Below, one piece after another: positions 1 through 8,888 of a DNA stretch of 64,000 nucleotides. The DNA is taken from positions 248,001 to 312,000 of the forward strand of contig NZ_JAFUAG010000041.1 of NCBI RefSeq assembly GCF_017464355.1, given 5' to 3'. The translations under genes and the position numbers were made by a program. Source of the DNA: Ruminococcus sp. GTDB lineage: Bacteria; Bacillota; Clostridia; Oscillospirales; Ruminococcaceae. Within the stretch, counting starts at the first letter, position 1. Every line of letters begins with the position of its first letter. The notes under the pieces are model-generated. The model had not been told where the DNA came from. It saw only the letters and a program-made list of their open reading frames with translations, and made no database searches.

Positions 1-2902
1 CAATTACGGCTGACTCAAGTCTTGTGCATCCCTCGAACGCAAGATCGCCTATGTTTATAACGCTGTTTGATATCGTTATTGATGTAAGACCTGTGCAGAT
101 AAAGAACGCATAATTGCCGATAGAAGTAATGCCGTTTTCGAACTCAACAGAGGTAATATTGTCCTTATAGGCAAACCACGGTGAATTTACAGTTTCGGTA
201 GCATTATCATATTCATAAACATCCATATTCCCTGTGCCCGAGATCGTCAGCTTGCCTGAGTCAAGTAGCCAGTATGCGTTTTCACCGCACTGCCCATGCG
301 GGGCATCCGTGTCGAATGTGACGTTTACAGGGGTTTCACTTTCAGCACCGAACTTCTTAACATATCCCAGATAATACTTCGCAGGTACATGGCAGACGGT
401 CGAGCCGTCTTCCTTGAAATCATCACAGTAGTATTCGTCCCATGTTAGGTTTGCAGGGTCTGCATAGCAGTAAACATCTTTGATATTTGTGCAGTCAAAG
501 AACGCATTAGCACCTATGTTTGTCACGCTGTCAGGTATCTCTATTGATGTAAGGCTTGTGCAGCTTGCGAACGCAAAATCGCCTATGCTTGTAACTTTTT
601 CAGGTATTGTGATCGATGTAAGGCTTTCGCAGCCCATGAACGCACTATTGCCGATAGAAGTGATACCTTTTTCAATCTCAACAGAGATGATATTGTTTTG
701 ATAGGTATACCACGGCTGAGTGCCATATTCATAATCATACATATCCCCCGTGCCTGAGATAGTCAGCTTGCCTGAGTCAAACAGCCAGTATGCGTTTTCT
801 CCGCACTTGCCCATTTTCTCCGCCTGGAATGTAACATTCACGCGGCTGCCGAAATATGAATTATAATAACCAATATGCTCCTCAGGAACGTGGCAGATAG
901 TTTCTTTGCCCGGCTTGAAATCATCACAGCCGCCATCGTCCCATGTCAAGTTTTTAGGGACTGCATAGCAGTAAACATCTGTGATACTTTCGCAGTTACG
1001 GAACGCATCCCTACCTATGCTTGTAACGCTGTCGGGTATCGTTATTGATTCAAGGCTTGTGTATCCCTCGAACGCATAATCGCCTATGCTTGTAACACCG
1101 TATTCGATTTCAACAGAGGTGATATTGTCCCTACACTTGTACCACGGCTGATCGTTACTACTGTAATGATACATCGCCCCTGTGCCGCTGATCGTCAGCT
1201 TGCCGGTGTCGGAGTCAAACAGCCAGTATGCGCTTTCACCGCACTGCCCATGAGGAGCCTCCGTGTAGAATGTGACGTTTACAGGGTTTTCACTTTCAGC
1301 ACCGAACTTCTTAACATATTCCAGATAATACTTCGCAGGAACATAGCAGACGGTGGTATAGTGAACATCGGAAGCATTTTCTTCGTCATAGATGAAATCG
1401 TTACAGCCGTACTCGTCCCATGTCAAGTTTTTAGGGTCTGCATCGCAGTAAACATAATTGATATTTGTGCAGTCATAGAACGCATCAGCACCTATGTTTG
1501 TCACGCTGTCAGGTATCTCTATTGATGTAAGACCTTCGCAGAATGCGAACGCACTATTGCCTATGCTTTCAACGCTGTTACCAATTACGGCTGACTCAAG
1601 TCTTGCGCATTCCTGGAACGCCTGAACGCCTATGCTTTTAACGCTGTCAGGTATTGTTATTGATGTAAGACCTGTGCAGCCATAGAACGCAAAAACGCCT
1701 ATGCTTTTAACACTGTCAGGTATCGAAACTGATGGCAGATTTGCACAACTATCAAACGCACTATCGCCGATAGAAGTGATACCGCTTTCTATCTCAACAG
1801 AGGTGATATTGTCCCTATAGGCAAACCACGGTGAATTTACAGTGTCGGTATCATCATCATATTCATAATCGTACATAGCCCCCTCGCCTGAGATAGTCAG
1901 CTTGCCTGAGTCAAGTTCAAGCTCCCATGTTGCATTCTCTCCGCACTGCCCATGAAGGGCCTCCGTGTCGAATGTGACGTTTACAGGGTTTCCACTTACA
2001 GCACCGAACTTCTTTACATACTGCCAGTAATACTTCCCAGGAACGTGGCAGACAGTCGAGCCGTCAAGCTTGAAATCGTCACATTCGCCATCGTCCCATG
2101 TCAGCTTTTCAGGGTCTGCATCGCAGTAAACATCAGTGATATTTGTGCAGTCATAGAACGCATTAGCACCTATGCTTTCAACGCTGTCGGGTATCTCTAT
2201 TGATGTAAGACCTGCGCAGAATGCGAACGCACCCTCACCTATGCCTGTAACGCTGTCAGGTATCGTTACTGTTTCAAGGCTTTCGCAGCCAGCGAACGTC
2301 TGTAAGCCTATGCTTGTAACGCTGTCGGGTATTGTGACCGATTTCAGGCTTGTGCAGGAATAGAACGCATAATCGCCTATGCTTGTAACACCGTCGGGTA
2401 TCGTTATTGATGTAAGACCTGTGCAGCCCCTGAACGCTTCATCACCTATGCTTTTAACACTGTCAGGTATCGTTATTGATGTAAGACCTGAGCAGATAAA
2501 GAACGCATTATCGCCTATGCGTTCAACGCTGTCTGGTATCGTGATCGATGTCAGATATGCACAACTATCAAACGCACTATTGCCGATAGAAGTAATGCCG
2601 TTTTCGAACTCAACAGAGGTAATATTGTCCTTATAGGCAAACCACGGCGAATTTACAGTTTCGGTATCATCATCATATTCATAATCGTACATAGCCCCTG
2701 TGCCTGAGATAGTCAGCTTGCCTGAGTCAAGCAGCCAGTATGCGTTATCTCCGCACTGACCGGACGTTTCTGATCCCTCAGCGCTTGCCGTGATAGCCGT
2801 ACCGCCGAACAGGTCAGCAACAGGCCTTATCGGCACATTCCCCGACACTACCAGCAGAGCCAGCGCCGCCGCCAGTGCCTTTCTCCATAATCTTCCTTTC
2901 AT
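1..2902 (-). CDS. BspA-like leucine-rich-repeat secreted surface protein, 3'-truncated by window edge
   Basis: The reading frame stays open from the ATG at 2902 to base 1, giving about 967 visible residues, and the C-terminus lies outside the window. It begins with a signal peptide ([19 protein letters not shown], probable cleavage after TASA near residue 42). The rest consists of LRR_5-type (BspA/TpLRR) repeats with the recurring core [17 protein letters not shown]. These are grouped into modules, each opened by a [22 protein letters not shown]-like segment (coding near 2760, 1960, 1260, 840 and 300) and joined by a VKKFGAE...VNVTFDT linker. Such proteins sit on the cell surface and bind host, diet or partner molecules; no enzymatic domain is visible. 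A strong Shine-Dalgarno, AAAGGAGG, lies 6 nt before the ATG. The modules are near-identical at DNA level, which suggests recent internal duplication. Family call is firm; ligand is unknown. Confidence 0.88.
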   Translation of the reverse strand, partial: MKGRLWRKALAAALALLVVSGNVPIRPVADLFGGTAITASAEGSETSGQCGDNAYWLLDSGKLTISGTGAMYDYEYDDDTETVNSPWFAYKDNITSVEFENGITSIGNSAFDSCAYLTSITIPDSVERIGDNAFFICSGLTSITIPDSVKSIGDEAFRGCTGLTSITIPDGVTSIGDYAFYSCTSLKSVTIPDSVTSIGLQTFAGCESLETVTIPDSVTGIGEGAFAFCAGLTSIEIPDSVESIGANAFYDCTNITDVYCDADPEKLTWDDGECDDFKLDGSTVCHVPGKYYWQYVKKFGAVSGNPVNVTFDTEALHGQCGENATWELELDSGKLTISGEGAMYDYEYDDDTDTVNSPWFAYRDNITSVEIESGITSIGDSAFDSCANLPSVSIPDSVKSIGVFAFYGCTGLTSITIPDSVKSIGVQAFQECARLESAVIGNSVESIGNSAFAFCEGLTSIEIPDSVTNIGADAFYDCTNINYVYCDADPKNLTWDEYGCNDFIYDEENASDVHYTTVCYVPAKYYLEYVKKFGAESENPVNVTFYTEAPHGQCGESAYWLFDSDTGKLTISGTGAMYHYSSNDQPWYKCRDNITSVEIEYGVTSIGDYAFEGYTSLESITIPDSVTSIGRDAFRNCESITDVYCYAVPKNLTWDDGGCDDFKPGKETICHVPEEHIGYYNSYFGSRVNVTFQAEKMGKCGENAYWLFDSGKLTISGTGDMYDYEYGTQPWYTYQNNIISVEIEKGITSIGNSAFMGCESLTSITIPEKVTSIGDFAFASCTSLTSIEIPDSVTNIGANAFFDCTNIKDVYCYADPANLTWDEYYCDDFKEDGSTVCHVPAKYYLGYVKKFGAESETPVNVTFDTDAPHGQCGENAYWLLDSGKLTISGTGNMDVYEYDNATETVNSPWFAYKDNITSVEFENGITSIGNYAFFICTGLTSITISNSVINIGDLAFEGCTRLESAVI

Positions 2903-3021
2903 AAAAAACCTCCTTTACGCACAAAAGCGCACCCCACGGGACGCATTTATCCCACAGAGTACGCTTCCATTTCCGTATAAAAATGTGAAAAGGGCGCAGT
3001 TATGACGGTAGCTTTTTTACA

Positions 3022-3052
3022 TAGATAGAAATACCTCAACATAGTCCGTCAA
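3022..3052 (-). promoter_or_regulatory. Possible promoter of the LRR protein gene
   Basis: On the minus strand TTGACG (3047-3052) is followed after 19 nt by TATCTA (3022-3027), or after 16 nt by TTCTAT. Spacing and -10 match are only fair. It lies about 120 nt upstream of the LRR start. Confidence 0.3.
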
Positions 3053-3188
3053 CCCCTTTTGAGAGATCAATTGTAAATTTTTGGTAAGCAAAACCCTACA
3101 ACCTTTTCCAATATTTTACCATATCGCAGTGGAAAAGTCAATAGAAGTTGCGTGAAAGGTATAAAAATTGCGTAAGCGGTCTTGGGGG

Positions 3189-3216
3189 AACTGTTTCAAG
3201 GTGTAACAGTTTTTTT
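3189..3216 (+). terminator. Hairpin plus T-tract, plus-strand terminator-like, orphan
   Basis: AACTGTT (3189-3195) pairs with AACAGTT (3205-3211) around a 9-nt loop and is followed by seven T. It has the form of an intrinsic terminator for plus-strand transcription, yet no plus-strand gene lies upstream. Within 2903-3275 I see otherwise only the possible LRR promoter and an imperfect inverted repeat at 3223-3258 (GGATATGC...GCATATCC) without a T-tract. Confidence 0.4.
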
Positions 3217-3275
3217 CGGTCAGGATATGCCTTCCGTTTTGCTTCGGAGAGCATATCCCTGTTTGACTTATCGTA

Positions 3276-3446
3276 TTACTCCTGAACCTCTCGCATCATC
3301 ACCACGCCGTCGAGGAGCTTGTGGAAGGTAGTGAGCCGGGCTTCGGTCAGCGACTCCTCGAACGGAATACAGAGAGCATTAAACTCGTCCAAGAACTCGG
3401 CGGAGTGAATAGCGCCCTGGCGGTAGTTGTAAAGTGCATCGATCAT
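3276..3446 (-). CDS. Small protein of unknown function (56 aa)
   Basis: I do not recognise this protein. It is acidic-to-neutral, has no membrane segment, and ends LLDGVVMMREVQE. I chose the ATG at 3446 (MIDALYNYRQ) because GAAAGGAAA lies about 8 nt upstream; a 71-residue version starting at 3491 lacks such a site. A consensus promoter at 3668-3696 reads into it, leaving a leader of about 210 nt that contains the perfect palindrome AACAGCGCTGTT and a repeated ACTGAGT element. The long leader suggests post-transcriptional control, or that the transcript itself is the functional product. Coding status is moderately likely. Confidence 0.5.
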   Translation of the reverse strand: MIDALYNYRQGAIHSAEFLDEFNALCIPFEESLTEARLTTFHKLLDGVVMMREVQE

Positions 3447-3667
3447 CGTACTATTTCCTTTCAAATACAGTTCTATCGGAAAAGACTGCATTGAAATCTT
3501 CGATAATTGGTGCTTAAAAAGTTTCTACCAAAAACTTCAAAATGCTTGAATTTTCAGAACAGCGCTGTTACGCTGTTTTTGAGCTTTCTAACATCAAAAA
3601 GCCCCGTTGGATATGATTTTTTGTGTGACTCAGTGTTGCTCGGTGGTACTCAGTGTGAAATTGAATT

Positions 3668-3696
3668 ATAATATCATATACTCTTTGCCTTGTCAA
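3668..3696 (-). promoter_or_regulatory. Promoter of the 56-aa gene
   Basis: On the minus strand TTGACA (3691-3696) and TATTAT (3668-3673) are separated by exactly 17 nt. This is a near-perfect housekeeping sigma promoter. Confidence 0.75.
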
Positions 3697-3697
3697 T

Positions 3698-3741
3698 AAA
3701 AACGCCATTGTACTTCCGACGTAAATCGGAGATACTATGGC
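3698..3741 (-). terminator. Imperfect inverted repeat with minus-strand T-tract
   Basis: GCCATtGTA..TCCGA pairs imperfectly with TCGGA..TAC.ATGGC (3704-3741). On the minus strand it is followed by GTTTTT, immediately upstream of the TTGACA box. It could terminate antisense transcription coming from the recJ side and so insulate the small gene's promoter. The rest of 3447-3903 is that gene's leader plus the recJ promoter. Confidence 0.35.
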
Positions 3742-3840
3742 ATAAGATTTCTATATTAGTACCGCTACTGACGTGGGAGGGCTTTGTCTATGTTATATAA
3801 AAATTTCGTTATAAGAACAAATATATTAACGATTTGCCCC

Positions 3841-3869
3841 TTGTAAAAAAAGTGTGTAAGTGGTATAAT
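3841..3869 (+). promoter_or_regulatory. Promoter of the recJ operon
   Basis: TTGTAA (3841-3846), a 17-nt spacer and TATAAT (3864-3869), about 30 nt upstream of the recJ ATG. Confidence 0.8.
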
Positions 3870-3903
3870 ATAAAGAAAATCATTTTAAAATGGGGGTAGT
3901 ATA

Positions 3904-5940
3904 ATGATACGGTGGAGGATCGGCAAAGCCGACAGCGAAAAGGTCGCTGAGTTTCAGCAGAGGACCGACCTTAACAGGCTGACCCTTGAAGTGCTTTCAG
4001 CCCGCGGCTATAATGATCTTGACAGGATAGTTGAGTTTTTTACCGAGCAGGAGCTGGAAGATCCCTTTGCTATCAAGGATATGGATAAGGCAGCAGCAGC
4101 TATTACAGCTGCGGTAGATGCCTACGAACTTATCTGCGTTTACGGTGACTATGACTGCGACGGTATCACATCTACCTCGATACTTTTCAATTATCTGGAG
4201 AGCATGGGCGCCAACGTTATGTATTATATCCCTGAACGTGACGAGGGATACGGCATGAACATAAAGGCTGTTGAGAACCTTGCCGAGAAAGGTGTCAAGC
4301 TGATAGTTACGGTGGATAACGGTATATCTGCCGTAGAAGAAGCCAAGCGCTGTAAGGAACTGGATATCAAGCTGGTCATCACCGACCACCACCAACCGGG
4401 AGAAGTCCTTCCCGAAGCAGCTGCTGTAGTTGACCCCCACCAGGCTGACTGTCCCTCGAAATTCAAGGACCTCTGCGGTGCAGGGGTGGCGCTGAAGCTT
4501 TGCGCAGCCCTTGATGACGGTAATTACGAAGCTGTCATAGAGCAGTATTCCGACCTCTGTGCTATCGGTACAGTGGCAGATATAGTCCCCCTTAACGGTG
4601 AGAACAGAACACTGGTAAAAACAGGTTTCAGATATCTCCCAAATACCGAGATACTGGGACTTGACCTTATTCTTGATAAACTTAAGATAGACAGGAGCAA
4701 TATAGTTTCCGACCATGTGGGCTTCAGGATCGGCCCCGTTATAAATGCTTCAGGCAGATTTGGCTCACCTATAACAGCGGTAAAGGCCATAACCTGCGAA
4801 GACCCCGATGATGCTGAAAGCTATGTCGATACCATGGTAACTCTAAACTCCATGCGTAAAAAAAGCGAGCAGGAGATACTCAAGGATATCGACGCTTACA
4901 TAAATGAAAATCCCTCGGTGCTTGACCACAGGGTCATCGTGCTGGCAGGCAAGGGCTGGCACCATGGTATAATCGGTATCGTTGCCTCGAAGATACTCGA
5001 CAGATACAGCAAGCCTTCGATCATCATCACTATAGAAGAAAACGGCGAGGCCAGAGGTTCGGCGCGTTCGGTAAAGGGGCTGAATATACATTCCTGCCTT
5101 ACCTACTGCGGCGACCTGCTGACCAAATTCGGCGGACATGAGTGCGCAGGCGGTTTCTCGCTCAAAGAAGAAGATATTGAAAAATTTGTACAGCGAGTAT
5201 ATGAGTATTCTGCAACTATCGAAAAGCCCGCTGTAAAAACACTGTATGCCGATAAGGTGCTTATGCCCGCTGATATCAGCGTTGAGATGGTAAAGGGTCT
5301 CAGCGTACTTGAACCCACTGGCGAGGGCAACCCCAAGCCATTGTTCGCTATACTTGGCGCCAGGGTAACGGATATTATCGGCCTGAAGGAAAATGCTCAT
5401 ACCAAGATAACTTTTACTTACGGAAATGTCAGGGCGCAGGCGCTGATGTTCGGCCATGACCCCACAAAGCTTTGCTTCGGCAAGGGCGATGCCATTGATA
5501 TGCTGGTGGCGCTGGAGATAAATGTGTTCAACGGAAAGGAATCCGTTTCGATAAGAGTTGAAGACCACAGGCTTAGCGGTGTCAAGCAGGAAAGATACTT
5601 TGCTGCAAAGGATACCTACGAAAAGCTTATAAACGGCGAAGAACTTCCCGTTAACTTTATAAAGAAGGTAATACCTGAGAGAAATGAACTCGTTGCAGTT
5701 TATAAATATCTGAATGCTGTCCGTGAAACGACAATGGACGGTCTGTTCATGCGGCTTTCAAGCGACACCATGAATTATTGCAAACTCAGGATAATAACCG
5801 ATATTTTCAGGGATAAGGAGCTTATCTCCATTGAGGGTGCTACCTCAAGGATAACCCTTCTGCCTGTTACTAAAAAGGTGGATCTGGAAGAATCAGACAC
5901 GCTGGTGAAATTAAGATCAATGATTGGAAAGGTGGAATAA
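3904..5940 (+). CDS. recJ: Single-stranded-DNA-specific exonuclease RecJ
   Basis: RecJ degrades single-stranded DNA 5' to 3' in recombination and mismatch or base-excision repair. The 678 residues carry the DHH phosphoesterase motifs in order: YGDYDCDG (residues 80-87), VDNG (137-140) and DHH (161-163), which bind two metal ions. A DHHA1 region follows, with GWHHGIIGIVASKI and FGGHECAGG, then an OB-like domain and a C-terminal extension. It is longer than the E. coli enzyme and shorter than that of Bacillus subtilis, whose extra C-terminal part it seems to share in reduced form. It has its own promoter, a G-rich ribosome site (TGGGGGTAG) before the ATG, and lies 5 nt upstream of rel, so the two are probably co-transcribed, a common Firmicutes order. 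Confidence 0.93.
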   Translation: MIRWRIGKADSEKVAEFQQRTDLNRLTLEVLSARGYNDLDRIVEFFTEQELEDPFAIKDMDKAAAAITAAVDAYELICVYGDYDCDGITSTSILFNYLESMGANVMYYIPERDEGYGMNIKAVENLAEKGVKLIVTVDNGISAVEEAKRCKELDIKLVITDHHQPGEVLPEAAAVVDPHQADCPSKFKDLCGAGVALKLCAALDDGNYEAVIEQYSDLCAIGTVADIVPLNGENRTLVKTGFRYLPNTEILGLDLILDKLKIDRSNIVSDHVGFRIGPVINASGRFGSPITAVKAITCEDPDDAESYVDTMVTLNSMRKKSEQEILKDIDAYINENPSVLDHRVIVLAGKGWHHGIIGIVASKILDRYSKPSIIITIEENGEARGSARSVKGLNIHSCLTYCGDLLTKFGGHECAGGFSLKEEDIEKFVQRVYEYSATIEKPAVKTLYADKVLMPADISVEMVKGLSVLEPTGEGNPKPLFAILGARVTDIIGLKENAHTKITFTYGNVRAQALMFGHDPTKLCFGKGDAIDMLVALEINVFNGKESVSIRVEDHRLSGVKQERYFAAKDTYEKLINGEELPVNFIKKVIPERNELVAVYKYLNAVRETTMDGLFMRLSSDTMNYCKLRIITDIFRDKELISIEGATSRITLLPVTKKVDLEESDTLVKLRSMIGKVE

Positions 5941-5945
5941 TAGTT

Positions 5946-8237
5946 ATGTCAGAAAACATTCGATCCAATAGTGATGAGGTACCGAGAAAAAGCACCTATG
6001 AGACCGCAGAGGGCAGCCTGCCCATACCTGCGTATATCCTCAAGGCGAGCAAACAGGTATACACCATTGATATGATAATACAGAAGGTCATAGACAGCGA
6101 AAAGCAGTATGATCTTTCAAAGATAGTTTCAGCCTATGAACTGGCTGAAAAGTATCATCATGACCAGCGCCGTGAGTCTGGGGAGCCTTATATCTCCCAC
6201 CCTATAGCGGTAGCCTATATCCTGCTGGAGCTTGGCATGGATACCGATACCATTTGCGCAGCACTTCTCCATGATGTGGTAGAGGATACCGACTGTACCC
6301 TTGAACAGCTGCACAAGATGTTCGGCATAGATGTTACTATGCTGGTAAACGGTGTAACAAAACTGGGTGAGGTAGAGATATTCACCAAGGACGAGCAGAA
6401 GGCTGAGAATATCAGAAAGATACTCCTTGCCATGAGTGAGGATATCAGAGTAATAATCATAAAGCTGGCAGACAGGCTTCACAATATGCGTACCCTCAAT
6501 TACTGCAGGGACGACAAGCGCAGAACTATCGCCAGAGAAACAATGAATATCTATGCACCTATCGCTCACAGGCTTGGCATACGTTCTATCAAGGACGAGC
6601 TGGAAGACCTGTCCTTCTTCTATCTTGACCCCTTTGCCCATGAGGAGATAGAGCAGCTCATGGCCATGCGCCGTGACAGCCGTGAGGCTCTGGTAGAGAG
6701 CATAAAGGATAAGATAGCAGACAGGCTCGCCAAGGAATTTGAGCCTGCGCCCACGGTCTCGGGCAGAGTAAAGAGCAACTACGGTATTTATAAGAAAGTC
6801 TACCGCGACGGCAAGGACATAGATGAGATCTATGACCGCTATGCTGTAAGGGTAATAGTAAATACCGTCAACGAATGCTATAACGTGCTGGGGATTATCC
6901 ACGATATGTTCAAACCCATACCTAATCGCTTCAAGGACTATATATCTACACCTAAGGCGAATATGTATCAGTCACTGCACACAACTGTTATCGGCAGGGA
7001 AGGCATTCCCTTTGAGGTGCAGATAAGGACCTGGGATATGCACCGCCTGGCAGAATACGGTATCGCAGCCCACTGGAAGTACAAGGAGGGCGTAAAGAGC
7101 AATGCCAAGGACGATAAGCGCCTTGCATGGATAAGACAGATAATCGAGAACCAGAAGGAATCCAACGACGTCGAGGAGATAGTAAGGGCTATCAAGAGCG
7201 ACCTTTCTCCCGAAGACGTATTTGCATTCACACCTAAGGGCGATATGATAACCCTGCCCGTAGGCGCTACTGTCATAGACTTTGCCTATGCGATACACAC
7301 CGAAGTCGGCCACAGAATGAGCGGTGCTAAGGTCAATGAGAAAATGGTTTCCTACGACCACGTTATTAGCACAGGCGAGATAATCGAGATACTTACATCG
7401 AACGTTCCCGGCCACGGCCCCAGCAGATCCTGGCTGAACATGGCCAAGACCAACGAGGCTAAGTCCAAGATACGTTCATGGTTCAAAAAGGAAAGACGTG
7501 AAGAAAACATCTTCGAGGGAAGAACTGCCCTTGAAAGAGAATTCAGAAAGCACATGATACGCGTGCCTGAGGAAGAACTGGAAGACTTCCTTAAGCTGGA
7601 TATGAAACGCCACAACTGCGATACCCTGGACGATTTCTTTGCGGCCATAGGCTACGGCGGTGTTCAGCTTTCAAAGCTCATGCAGCGCCTTAAGGACTCC
7701 TATAACAAAAAGTACGGCGATAAGGGCGACGACCTTGATGAGCAGGCCTTGATAAAGCCTGTGAAATCCTCTTCGGGTGTGGTAGTAGACGGTATCAACG
7801 ACTGTGTCATCAAGTTCGCACAGTGCTGTAACCCTCTCCCCGGGGACGATATCATCGGCTTCATAACCAGGGGTCATGGTGTTTCGGTACATAAGAAGGA
7901 CTGTGCAAACTACCTCAACCAGATGGAGAAAGGCGAGAATACCGACCGCTGGGTAAATGTAAACTGGGAAAAGACCAGCGGCACCAATAATACCACCTAT
8001 TTCAAGACTACCCTTGACATCGTGGCGGTAGACAGAATAGGTCTTCTGGCTGATGTTTCTTCTGCACTGGCCATGATAAACGTGTTCATTTACGAGTCAA
8101 CTTCAAGAGAACTGAAAAACGGCAACGCACTTATGTCCATCACTGTCAGCATAGCAGGCATGGAACAGTTGAAAACTGTAATGAGCAAGCTGCAGAAGAT
8201 AAAGAATGTGATCTCTGTAGAGAGAAGCGGAAAGTAG
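5946..8237 (+). CDS. rel: Bifunctional (p)ppGpp synthetase/hydrolase (RelA/SpoT family)
   Basis: This enzyme makes and breaks the alarmone (p)ppGpp in the stringent response. The 763 residues show a hydrolase HD domain (SGEPYISHP, then LLHDVVEDT with the HD pair at 109-110), a synthetase domain (RVKSNYGIYKK, YQSLHTTVIG, FEVQIRTWDMHRLAEYGIAAHW), a TGS domain (EDVFAFTPKGD), a conserved-cysteine region (FAQCCNPLPGDDIIGF) and a C-terminal ACT domain. The intact HD and synthetase motifs indicate a bifunctional Rel. The first 45 residues are an extra, non-conserved N-terminus. AGGTGG precedes the ATG. It lies between recJ and an MBL-fold gene in the same operon. Confidence 0.94.
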   Translation: MSENIRSNSDEVPRKSTYETAEGSLPIPAYILKASKQVYTIDMIIQKVIDSEKQYDLSKIVSAYELAEKYHHDQRRESGEPYISHPIAVAYILLELGMDTDTICAALLHDVVEDTDCTLEQLHKMFGIDVTMLVNGVTKLGEVEIFTKDEQKAENIRKILLAMSEDIRVIIIKLADRLHNMRTLNYCRDDKRRTIARETMNIYAPIAHRLGIRSIKDELEDLSFFYLDPFAHEEIEQLMAMRRDSREALVESIKDKIADRLAKEFEPAPTVSGRVKSNYGIYKKVYRDGKDIDEIYDRYAVRVIVNTVNECYNVLGIIHDMFKPIPNRFKDYISTPKANMYQSLHTTVIGREGIPFEVQIRTWDMHRLAEYGIAAHWKYKEGVKSNAKDDKRLAWIRQIIENQKESNDVEEIVRAIKSDLSPEDVFAFTPKGDMITLPVGATVIDFAYAIHTEVGHRMSGAKVNEKMVSYDHVISTGEIIEILTSNVPGHGPSRSWLNMAKTNEAKSKIRSWFKKERREENIFEGRTALEREFRKHMIRVPEEELEDFLKLDMKRHNCDTLDDFFAAIGYGGVQLSKLMQRLKDSYNKKYGDKGDDLDEQALIKPVKSSSGVVVDGINDCVIKFAQCCNPLPGDDIIGFITRGHGVSVHKKDCANYLNQMEKGENTDRWVNVNWEKTSGTNNTTYFKTTLDIVAVDRIGLLADVSSALAMINVFIYESTSRELKNGNALMSITVSIAGMEQLKTVMSKLQKIKNVISVERSGK

Positions 8238-8243
8238 GTCAAC

Positions 8244-8888
8244 ATGAGAGTAATCAAGCTTAAACCCCTGAGCATATGTGAAACTAACAGTTATCTTGTC
8301 ATAAGTTCACAGGATAATGCGGTGCTGATAGATGCCCCTGCTGATGCTGAGTATATCCTCAGGGAAGTGAAGAACGCAGGCTGTACCCTTAAGAAAATTT
8401 TCCTGACCCACGGGCATTTTGACCATATAGGTGCAGTGGCTGACCTGGTGGAAGCCACTGGCTGTGAGGTCTATATCCATCCCATGGACGAGAAGCTCCT
8501 TCGCAACGGCGATGAGATGCTGGCTGTGCATTTCAGGTCACGGGGATATAAGAGTTATAACGGCGAGGTCAAGCTGTTTACAGAAAATGACATTTTGAAG
8601 CTCGATGAGCTGGAATTTGATATTCTGGAAACTCCCGGCCATACTCCCGGATCTGTGTGCTATATCTGCGGTGAAACTATGTTCTCGGGGGATACGCTGT
8701 TCTGCCGTTCCATTGGCAGAACTGATCTTGAAGGCGGTGACTTTGAGCAGATGAAGAGATCACTTGCCAAAATAGCTGACCTTGGGGGAAACCTTACCAT
8801 TTACCCCGGGCATATGGGTCAGACGACCCTTGATGCAGAGCGCCGAAGCAATCCTTATCTCAGAGAACATACGGGCGGTGGCTTCTGA
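8244..8888 (+). CDS. MBL-fold metallohydrolase (glyoxalase II-like)
   Basis: This is a 214-residue metallo-beta-lactamase-fold hydrolase. The metal motif HGHFDH sits at 56-61, followed by further ligands in TPGHTPGS, FSGDTLF and YPGHM. That pattern fits the hydroxyacylglutathione-hydrolase-like subgroup, which hydrolyses thioesters, but the true substrate is unknown. It starts 6 nt after rel, and its stop overlaps the next start by one base (TGATG), so translation of hemZ is probably coupled to it. Confidence 0.85.
   Translation: MRVIKLKPLSICETNSYLVISSQDNAVLIDAPADAEYILREVKNAGCTLKKIFLTHGHFDHIGAVADLVEATGCEVYIHPMDEKLLRNGDEMLAVHFRSRGYKSYNGEVKLFTENDILKLDELEFDILETPGHTPGSVCYICGETMFSGDTLFCRSIGRTDLEGGDFEQMKRSLAKIADLGGNLTIYPGHMGQTTLDAERRSNPYLREHTGGGF

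Noticed and set aside
480-2636. Several plus-strand ORFs across the LRR region
   Set aside because: They are shadows of the repeated minus-strand LRR gene; the repeated MLVTLSGI phrases are the antisense of the IPDSVTSIG repeats.
3997-4716. Long open frame (239 aa) antisense to recJ
   Set aside because: It lies wholly inside a well-supported gene, has no ribosome site or family motif, and arises from codon bias. The same holds for antisense frames at 4843-5568, 6129-6902, 27769-28692, 32830-33726 and 38811-39746.
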